In this document: positions 14,475 through 19,188 of the stretch, in pieces | How positions within the stretch are numbered: the stretch's first letter is position 1 | Layout of the letters: every line of letters begins with the position of its first letter | NCBI GenBank assembly: GCA_947630775.1 | Contig: CANRIY010000016.1 | Location: 1-19,188, forward strand | DNA length: 19,188 bases | Origin: an uncultured Clostridia bacterium | GTDB taxonomy: Bacteria > Bacillota > Clostridia > Christensenellales > Borkfalkiaceae | Direction of reading: 5' to 3' | Notes under the pieces: generated by a model | Database searches by the model: none | Seen by the model: only the letters and a program-made list of their open reading frames with translations | Told to the model about the DNA's origin: nothing | Translations under genes and position numbers: made by a program

Positions 14475-14488
14475 CGTCACGCCCATCC

Positions 14489-14544
14489 CCTCGGCGCCCC
14501 CTTGAGGGGGAGCTGTTACCGTAGGTAACTGAGGGGGTGTCGTT
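14489..14544 (+). repeat. Interspersed hairpin repeat type A, left copy
   Basis: Two hairpins in a row: CCCCCTTGAGGGGG, then GTTACC-GTA-GGTAAC, followed by TGAGGGGGTGTCGTT. An inverted copy lies at 14749-14806. Similar two-hairpin repeats recur in intergenic DNA of gut Clostridia to my recollection; no search was possible. Confidence 0.75.
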
Positions 14545-14558
14545 CCAAATCGTATGGG

Positions 14559-14625
14559 CACCCCTTCCGCCCCTTCGGGGGCACCCACAGCACAAGGCAC
14601 GCCCTTCGGGTGCCCTCAAGGGGTG
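14559..14625. repeat. Potential three-way junction with two TTCG-capped hairpins
   Basis: CACCCCTT (14559-14566) pairs with AAGGGGTG (14618-14625). Inside lie GCCCC-TTCG-GGGGC (14569-14582) and GGCAC...GTGCC (14596-14614), the second also with a TTCG at its tip. cUUCGg loops are unusually stable in RNA. Confidence 0.55.
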
Positions 14626-14635
14626 GGCAAGAAGG

Positions 14636-14745
14636 GCGCGTCATTCTGACCCTGAGCGCAGTCGAAGGGGAAAAATCCCGAGGATAAAAATTCGGACTTT
14701 GTTCTTCGGGATCCTTTACCCCGCGAGGGGGTTCAGGATGACGCG
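14636..14745. repeat. Interspersed repeat type B with inverted ends
   Basis: CGCGTCATTCTGA near 14637-14649 is mirrored by TCAGGATGACGCG at 14733-14745, with one mismatch. Inner segments CGAAGGGG/AATCCCGA and TTCGGGATCC/ACCCCGCG give further partial pairing. It resembles the TCATTCTGAGCG...GTCGAAG type of intergenic repeat known from many bacterial genomes (recollection, not searched). No reading frame is credible here. Confidence 0.6.
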
Positions 14746-14748
14746 TTT

Positions 14749-14806
14749 AACGACACCCCCTCAGTCACGCCAAGGACGGCGTGACAGCTCCCCCTCGAGG
14801 GGGAGC
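14749..14806 (-). repeat. Interspersed hairpin repeat type A, right inverted copy
   Basis: This is the reverse-orientation partner of 14489-14544. It has GTCACGCC-N6-GGCGTGAC (14764-14785) and a perfect 20-bp palindrome (14787-14806, GCTCCCCCTC and its complement). Compared with the left copy the stem pairs changed together, so the hairpin is kept. It lies 25 bp beyond the stop of the RHH gene on the minus strand and may also act as its transcription end. Confidence 0.75.
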
Positions 14807-14822
14807 CAAGGGAGAGCGCGTC

Positions 14823-14832
14823 ATTTGCTTTC
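14823..14832. repeat. 10-bp direct repeat, right flank of the repeat cluster
   Basis: ATTTGCTTTC, identical to 14432-14441. Its last two bases belong to the stop codon of the RHH gene, so the cluster begins immediately after that gene. Confidence 0.45.
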
Positions 14833-15007
14833 ACTCCTCTTCCTTCTTTTCTCCCCCTCTCCGTTTTTTGACGCAGGCGGAGAGAAGATATTCGATCTGT
14901 CCGTTCAAAGAGCGGTAATCCTCTTCCGCCCACTTCGAGATCTCGGCATAGAGCGTCGGGGAAAGCCGCAGAAGCACCTGTTTTTTGGATTTTTCCGTGT
15001 CTTTCAT
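14831..15007 (-). CDS. Arc-type ribbon-helix-helix DNA-binding protein, 58 residues
   Basis: I translated this small gene by hand. The product reads MKDTEKSKKQVLLRLSPTLY, then AEISKWAEEDYRSLNGQIEY, then LLSACVKKRRGGEKKEEE. KQVLLRLSP is the DNA-contacting beta ribbon (about 9-17), followed by two helices with the turn at YRSLNGQIE, as in Arc/CopG-type repressors. The ATG is preceded by AAGGAG, which overlaps the stop codon of the permease gene, so it is translated as the last gene of the SPFH-ABC operon. As a short RHH protein it probably dimerises and regulates its own operon; the tandem palindromes at 18790-18808 are a candidate site. A role as antitoxin is unlikely because no toxin gene is adjacent. 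Confidence 0.85.
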   Translation of the reverse strand: MKDTEKSKKQVLLRLSPTLYAEISKWAEEDYRSLNGQIEYLLSACVKKRRGGEKKEEE

Positions 15008-15016
15008 ACCTTCTCC

Positions 15017-16144
15017 TTATTTTCCGAACATGACTTTTTCGCTCGAGAGCATCCTTGTCATGAGGAACACCAGCCCCGCCGTATAGACGAGGTTCGCCCC
15101 GACGCTGACGAGCGACTGCCATACAGGAAGCGCTCCCGCAAGGAGCCCCTGCATGCTGACGACGGCGTTCAGAATGGGGATCGCCACGACCCAATCTCCG
15201 ATTGCGGGCACAAACGCCGCCACGAGCGAAAAAATCATCACGAAGATCATGAGGACGCTCGTATAAGCGGAGGCCTCCTTGACGGAACGGGAAGCCGTTG
15301 AGATCGTCGAGATGAGCGAGACAATGAGCGGGACGAAACTCAGAATCAGAAGGAAAATGAGGACATATGCCCCGAAACTGTATCCGCCGAGCATTCCCAC
15401 GGAGAGCCCCATGAGTTTGGGCATCGAGAGGACGACGCCGAGGAAGCTCGAGAGCGCCCCGAGCATCGAGATACAGGCAAGCGGGACGACCTTCCCGAGG
15501 GCGATGTGCGACCGTTTTGCGGACGTCACGAGGATGGTCGCAAGCGTTCCGCGCTCCTTCTCCCCCGCCACCGATTCGAGCGTCACAGACATGCACGCCG
15601 AGAATACAAAGCACACGATAATGAAGGGCAGGATCTGCTGCATGACTTCCCTGCCGATACTCTCCTCCGAGGCGAGCGGCTCGGAATGAACGGAAAACTT
15701 CATGCCGACATTCTGCAATACCGCAAGGGAAAGGGAATAAAACCCGCTGCCCGCCTCATCCATGGGGTCGTAAACGATGGAAACGGCAAAATCGGCGGGA
15801 TCGGCGCCGTTTTCCCCGAAACGGTCGAAATCTTCCGTAAAGGAGAGAATGGCGGTCGCTTCCCCCTCTTCCACTTCCTTCCGCGCCGCTTCCATGTCTT
15901 CGAGGGGGATCCATTCCACGGTATTCCCGCTCTTTTCCACCGCAGATTGAATGACGGAAGTCAGGGAAGATCCGCCATCTACATAGACTTTATAATCGTA
16001 CTTCGTGGGCTCCGTGTGAATGGCTTCGCCGAGAACCGTATAGAGCAAAAAGATGATGATCCCGGGGAGCAGCATCGTGATGATGAGCCGCCGATCATGG
16101 AAAAACCGATGAAATTCTTTCTTGATGAGGGCAAAAAGTTTCAT
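15017..16144 (-). CDS. ABC-2 type permease, NatB-like
   Basis: The 375-residue product is a membrane subunit of an ABC exporter. It has an N-terminal membrane helix (about 20-42, LIITMLLPGIIIFLLYTVLG), a large outer domain (about 43-175) and five or so further helices. The amphipathic EKERGTLATILVTSAKRSHI segment (about 196-215) is the ABC-2 landmark that contacts the ATPase. This layout is that of NatB, the Na+-extruding exporter of Bacillus, and of related drug or peptide exporters. The substrate cannot be told from sequence. It overlaps the ATPase gene by 4 nt (ATGA) and is followed by the RHH gene 9 nt later. Confidence 0.85.
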   Translation of the reverse strand: MKLFALIKKEFHRFFHDRRLIITMLLPGIIIFLLYTVLGEAIHTEPTKYDYKVYVDGGSSLTSVIQSAVEKSGNTVEWIPLEDMEAARKEVEEGEATAILSFTEDFDRFGENGADPADFAVSIVYDPMDEAGSGFYSLSLAVLQNVGMKFSVHSEPLASEESIGREVMQQILPFIIVCFVFSACMSVTLESVAGEKERGTLATILVTSAKRSHIALGKVVPLACISMLGALSSFLGVVLSMPKLMGLSVGMLGGYSFGAYVLIFLLILSFVPLIVSLISTISTASRSVKEASAYTSVLMIFVMIFSLVAAFVPAIGDWVVAIPILNAVVSMQGLLAGALPVWQSLVSVGANLVYTAGLVFLMTRMLSSEKVMFGK

Positions 16145-16923
16145 ACAAACTCCCCCTTGATCTCATGATAAATTTCGAAAAAGCTCTTTTCGAGATCCCC
16201 GTTTGCGACTTCCGCGAGCGTCCCCTCGCGCGCCATTTTCCCGTCGATGATGATCCCGACGCGGTCGCAGAGCTTCTCCACAAGCGAAAAGATGTGTGTG
16301 GAAAGGAGAATGCTCTTCCCCATCTCCTTCAATTCGAGAAGAAAGTCGGTGACGACCTTTGCCGTGAGCACATCCAGCCCGTTCGTCGGTTCGTCAAAGA
16401 TGACGACGGCGGGATCGTGCACGATGGAAATGACGAGAGACACCTTCTGCAGCATCCCCGTCGACAAGTCTTTGACCTGCACCTGTGCAAAACGGTCGAT
16501 CCCGAAGCGCGAGAAGAGCTCACGCTTCCTTTGGGCGAGCGCCTCTTTCCCGACGCCGTGCATCGCGCCGAAAAAGTCAAAGAGATAGTCTGGCGTAAAG
16601 AATCCCTCGAGCTTTAACTCGCTCGTCATGAATCCGATGCTGTCGCGCACCTTTTCGGGCTGTTTCACGACGGAAAACCCGTTGACGGTCGCGTCGCCCG
16701 CGTCCGGTCTGATGAGGGTGGAGAGCATACGCAGCGTCGTCGTCTTTCCCGCGCCGTTCGGGCCGAGGAGCCCGTAGATCTCCCCGCGGTAGGCGGAAAA
16801 GGAGAGCCCGTTGACCGCGATGCGGCTTTTCTCCCCCGTTTTTTCGATTTTTTGCTGTTTTCTCGAGAGCGTAAAGGTCTTTTTCAGGCCCTCTGCTCTT
16901 ACGATTTCTTCAAATTCCGACAT
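16141..16923 (-). CDS. ABC transporter ATPase, NatA-like
   Basis: This is the ATP-binding subunit of the exporter formed with the adjacent permease. In the 260-residue product the motifs are Walker A GPNGAGKT at 54-61, signature LSTGM at 153-157, Walker B VVIFDEP at 173-179 and H-loop H210. LSTGM in place of LSGGQ is usual for NatA and drug-export ATPases. A 15-residue charged insertion (about 21-34) precedes the first core strand. I chose the ATG at 16923, which has GAGG 5 nt upstream. A GTG at 16938 is also in frame and would overlap the preceding stop (GTGA), as at other junctions of this operon. Confidence 0.9.
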   Translation of the reverse strand: MSEFEEIVRAEGLKKTFTLSRKQQKIEKTGEKSRIAVNGLSFSAYRGEIYGLLGPNGAGKTTTLRMLSTLIRPDAGDATVNGFSVVKQPEKVRDSIGFMTSELKLEGFFTPDYLFDFFGAMHGVGKEALAQRKRELFSRFGIDRFAQVQVKDLSTGMLQKVSLVISIVHDPAVVIFDEPTNGLDVLTAKVVTDFLLELKEMGKSILLSTHIFSLVEKLCDRVGIIIDGKMAREGTLAEVANGDLEKSFFEIYHEIKGEFV

Positions 16924-16934
16924 ATTGACCTCAT

Positions 16935-17813
16935 TCACTCTTTCACGTCGATGATACTTTGCGCCTTGTGGCCGAGCATGGGCGCAAGTGCTTCAAATTC
17001 ATAGGGCGGGATGACTAGTTCAAAAGTCTCACTGCCGCGGATCTCCACGCGGTAGCAGAACTTCACAAACATCTGCCCATAGCTGTTGCAACGGATCTTA
17101 TAGGGCTTAAATGCCCCCTTGTTAAATTGTTCCGCCTTGTTCCATCCCACAAACATCGTCTTTTTGCAGACACGTGAGAGAGATGCGATGCTGTCATAGG
17201 GAATACTGATCACATAAGAGACATCGGCAAGGCAAAGCGCTTCCCCGTCGCGGAAGGCATAGAACGAAATGTTTGCATGGGACTTCGCGGGCATAATGCC
17301 CCTCTTTTTCCCGTTTTTTATCCTGTACGGATAGGCAAAGACATCCAAGGGCACCGCCTCGGGTGGGACGAGCATGCTGTCGAGCGCCTCTCTTTTGACC
17401 CTTTCGTACCTTTCCACATGGTCTTTGACTGCGGAAGAGTTCATCACCGACTTATTTTTGAAGTACTGCATGATGAAAAAGGCGATCGCAAGCAGCGCAA
17501 GTCCCGCGCCGAAGCCGATGAACCACCAAAATCCGCCCGAGACGGCGATCTCATAGGTCGTATTCTCCCCGCCGATGAGTTCCAAAGCGATCGCAAGGAG
17601 CAACACGCCGCACAAAAGAGTGATCCCAAAGACGTGCATCATCCAAGGCGGAAAATTCGCCGCCTTTCGGACGTTGTCTTCCTCCCGTTCCATGGCATCG
17701 AGACGGGATCGCATGCCCTCGTCGATGCGCTTGACGATGAACTCGCTCCCGACGGGTTCGGGAAGAGGCCAAGGATCCTTCCCCTTGATCGAAAAGCCGA
17801 AAAGATTTTTCAT
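16935..17813 (-). CDS. Two-TM membrane protein of unknown function in SPFH-ABC operon
   Basis: I do not recognise a family. The 292-residue product has a hydrophilic N-terminus with a charged helical stretch (about 29-50), two membrane helices (about 57-80 and 93-117) forming a hairpin, and a soluble C-terminal domain (about 120-292) rich in beta strands. That domain has segments such as ISFYAFRDGEALCLADVSYVI and GQMFVKFCYRVEIRGSETFEL. Both ends and the C-terminal domain are probably cytoplasmic. The gene begins 8 bp after the SPFH stop and ends on the ATPase gene, so it is co-translated with both. It has no strong ribosome binding site of its own. A scaffold or accessory role in an SPFH-organised membrane complex is plausible but is inference. 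Confidence 0.75.
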   Translation of the reverse strand: MKNLFGFSIKGKDPWPLPEPVGSEFIVKRIDEGMRSRLDAMEREEDNVRKAANFPPWMMHVFGITLLCGVLLLAIALELIGGENTTYEIAVSGGFWWFIGFGAGLALLAIAFFIMQYFKNKSVMNSSAVKDHVERYERVKREALDSMLVPPEAVPLDVFAYPYRIKNGKKRGIMPAKSHANISFYAFRDGEALCLADVSYVISIPYDSIASLSRVCKKTMFVGWNKAEQFNKGAFKPYKIRCNSYGQMFVKFCYRVEIRGSETFELVIPPYEFEALAPMLGHKAQSIIDVKE

Positions 17814-17821
17814 GGCAAAGT

Positions 17822-18772
17822 TCAGTAGATACTCCCCGTTCCGACGACCGGCTGTGCATCGCGGTTGCCGCAGAGAACGACGAGGAGATTGGAGACCATC
17901 TGCGCCTTTCTCTCGTCGTCGAGCTCTACGATCTCCTCTTCGGAGAGCTTATTGAGCGCCATCTGTACCATGGAAACCGCTCCCTCGACGATCTTCTGCC
18001 TTGCCGCAATGATCGCGGAAGCCTGTTGCCGCTGCAACATCGCCGCGGCGATCTCGGGCGCATAGGCAAGATGGGAGATACGGGCTTCGATGATCTCGAT
18101 CCCCGCCATATCCACACGCTGTTGGAGCTCCCCGCGCAGGACGTCGGCGATCTCCTGCGCACTGCCGCGGAGAGACTTTTCGTCCCCGTTCGTGGAAACA
18201 TCGTACGGATACTGCCGCGCGACCTGACGGATCGCCGCGTCGCACTGCGTGGAGATATACGACATATAATTTTCAACGTTGAATACGGCGCGGGCGGTGT
18301 TCGTAATGCGCCAGATGACGACGACGGAGATCTCGATCGGGTTCCCCTCTTCGTCGTTCACCTTCTGCTTATCGTTATTGAGCGTCATTGCCTTCAACGA
18401 GAGCTTGCGCGAAACGCCCGCGACCGCTCTCGCGGGATTGACGGCGGCGCAGAAGGGATTCGTCCAGAAAAAGCCGTCCGTCTTGATCGTGCCGCAATAT
18501 TTTCCGAAAAGGGTCAACACATACGCCTCATTCGGCTGTAAGAGCTTAAATCCCGCCATCATGACGGCCGTCACCAAGAAAAGCACGACCCCGATCGGCA
18601 AAAAAGCGATCATGGCGGGGATCTCCTCACTGAAAACGCCGCCGAGAATCGCAAGCGCAACGGAAGCGATCACCATAAAAAGCAGGATGAACAACATCAT
18701 CCAGCCGCTTTTGATGTGCGCGGGACGTTCATCCACAACATTGAGCGACCTCACATCCCTGTTTTCTTTCAT
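17822..18772 (-). CDS. SPFH/band-7 domain membrane protein
   Basis: SPFH proteins (stomatin, prohibitin, flotillin, HflK/C) form membrane rings and microdomains. The 316-residue product has two N-terminal membrane helices (about 25-46 and 54-76), the SPFH opening GFKLLQPNEAYVLTLFGKY with TDGFFWTNPF, the strand segment NPIEISVVVIWRI, the helical RGELQQRVDMAGIEIIEARI and a coiled region (EIAAAMLQRQQASAIIAARQ). It ends near NLLVVLCGNRDAQPVV. I chose the second ATG, 8 nt after GGAGG; the first ATG, two codons upstream, is only 2 nt from it. It is the first gene of the five-gene operon and might organise the ABC exporter in the membrane (inference). Confidence 0.9.
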   Translation of the reverse strand: MKENRDVRSLNVVDERPAHIKSGWMMLFILLFMVIASVALAILGGVFSEEIPAMIAFLPIGVVLFLVTAVMMAGFKLLQPNEAYVLTLFGKYCGTIKTDGFFWTNPFCAAVNPARAVAGVSRKLSLKAMTLNNDKQKVNDEEGNPIEISVVVIWRITNTARAVFNVENYMSYISTQCDAAIRQVARQYPYDVSTNGDEKSLRGSAQEIADVLRGELQQRVDMAGIEIIEARISHLAYAPEIAAAMLQRQQASAIIAARQKIVEGAVSMVQMALNKLSEEEIVELDDERKAQMVSNLLVVLCGNRDAQPVVGTGSIY

Positions 18773-18789
18773 TTCCATATCCTCCGATT

Positions 18790-18808
18790 TGATATCATTT
18801 TGATATCA
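18790..18808. promoter_or_regulatory. Tandem TGATATCA palindromes 11 bp apart, candidate RHH operator
   Basis: Perfect 8-bp palindromes TGATATCA stand at 18790-18797 and 18801-18808, one helical turn apart, between the SPFH ribosome binding site and the upstream AT-rich DNA. On the minus strand a TATGAT (18810-18805) overlaps the second and could be the operon's -10; no good -35 accompanies it. Arc-type RHH dimers are known to bind paired sites at this spacing. Confidence 0.6.
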
Positions 18809-18891
18809 TATATTTTTTACCCGCTTTTTTCTGCCGTAAAACGGTGCCCAAAAAAATTTATGAAATTTTATGATCTGCGGCGGCAGTCCTC

Positions 18892-18920
18892 TTGAAAAAA
18901 CAAAAGAATTGTGATATGAT
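18892..18920 (+). promoter_or_regulatory. upp promoter
   Basis: TTGAAA (18892-18897) and TATGAT (18915-18920) are separated by 17 bp, with transcription expected near 18927 and a leader of about 28 nt. TGATATGA (18912-18919), one base from the tandem operator motif, overlaps the -10. Confidence 0.85.
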
Positions 18921-18954
18921 AGACGAAACGGCAAGAATGCAAAAGGAGAAGCGA

Positions 18955-19188
18955 ATGGAAAACGTATTTATTTTCGATCACCCTCTCATCAAACATAAAA
19001 TCTCTATCCTGCGCGACAAAAACACGGGAATGAAAGAATTCCGCGAGCTCGTGGAAGAGATCACGACGATCATGACCTACGAGAGCATGCGGGATATGCA
19101 GCTTGTGCCCGTTGAGGTAGAGACCCCTCTCGAAGTCACGACGCAGTACCGCGTTCCCGAAGAGAGCATCGCCATCGTCCCCATCTTG
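18955..19188 (+). CDS. upp: Uracil phosphoribosyltransferase (5' part, cut by window edge)
   Basis: Upp converts uracil and PRPP to UMP in pyrimidine salvage. The first 78 codons are present of about 210. Translation by hand gives MENVFIFDHPLIKHKISILR, then DKNTGMKEFRELVEEITTIM, then TYESMRDMQLVPVEVETPLE, the standard Upp N-terminus (HPLIKHKLS, RDKNT, FRELV). The PRPP-binding motif lies beyond the edge. AAAGGAG is 6 nt before the ATG. The gene is divergent from the SPFH operon and has its own promoter. Confidence 0.95.
   Translation, partial: MENVFIFDHPLIKHKISILRDKNTGMKEFRELVEEITTIMTYESMRDMQLVPVEVETPLEVTTQYRVPEESIAIVPIL

Noticed and set aside
14452..14806. CRISPR array
   Set aside because: The repeats are two direct partial copies and inverted copies with palindromic cores, not evenly spaced direct repeats, and no cas genes are near.
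14831..15007. RHH gene as antitoxin of a toxin-antitoxin pair
   Set aside because: No toxin-like gene lies next to it; it is translationally attached to the ABC operon instead.
14537..15301. 254-residue plus-strand open frame through the repeat cluster
   Set aside because: Composed of hairpin-repeat translation followed by antisense of the RHH and permease genes; no start signal and no domain.

Overview
The window looks like a chromosomal segment from a Bacillota (Firmicutes) bacterium, most likely an uncultured gut-type clostridium of the Christensenellales kind. This rests on the dcw gene order, a MurE with the meso-diaminopimelate motif DNPR, strong AGGAGG-type ribosome binding sites, sigma-A promoters with 17-bp spacers, and moderately GC-rich coding DNA. 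The lineage guess is inference; the phylum-level call is firmer. No phage, plasmid, CRISPR, tRNA or rRNA signal was seen.

Region 1 (1-8259, minus strand): murI is followed by the division and cell-wall (dcw) cluster, in transcription order mraZ-rsmH-ftsL-like-ftsI/PBP-murE-mraY-murD (murD runs off the left edge). A near-consensus promoter (7405-7433) sits just before mraZ. Four 10-bp-phased boxes related to known MraZ sites (7431-7470) lie directly upstream of it. Most junctions overlap by 4-8 nt. murF, usually between murE and mraY, is absent. murI supplies D-glutamate and MurD, MurE and MraY use it to build and load the peptidoglycan precursor.

Region 2 (8321-8704, plus): rpsT (ribosomal protein S20) with its own promoter and terminator, divergent from murI.

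Region 3 (8835-14411, plus): a polyamine import operon made of an XRE-cupin regulator followed by potA, potB, potC and potD, the last four joined by ATGA overlaps. The promoter spacer carries an 18-bp dyad and the leader carries two matching palindromes, all candidate operators. PotA has a duplicated C-terminal TOBE-like region. PotD is a lipoprotein with an acidic insertion and an additional C-terminal membrane anchor.

Region 4 (14412-14830): about 400 bp of non-coding, hairpin-rich interspersed-repeat DNA, flanked by a 10-bp direct repeat and built of inverted copies with compensatory stem changes.

Region 5 (14831-18772, minus): a compact five-gene operon, in transcription order SPFH/band-7 protein, two-TM protein of unknown function, NatA-like ABC ATPase, NatB-like ABC-2 permease, and a 58-residue Arc-type ribbon-helix-helix protein. 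Two TGATATCA palindromes 11 bp apart precede the first gene and are a plausible site for the RHH protein. This is the least characterised system here.

Region 6 (18892-19188, plus): promoter and 5' part of upp (uracil salvage), divergent from region 5 and cut by the right edge.
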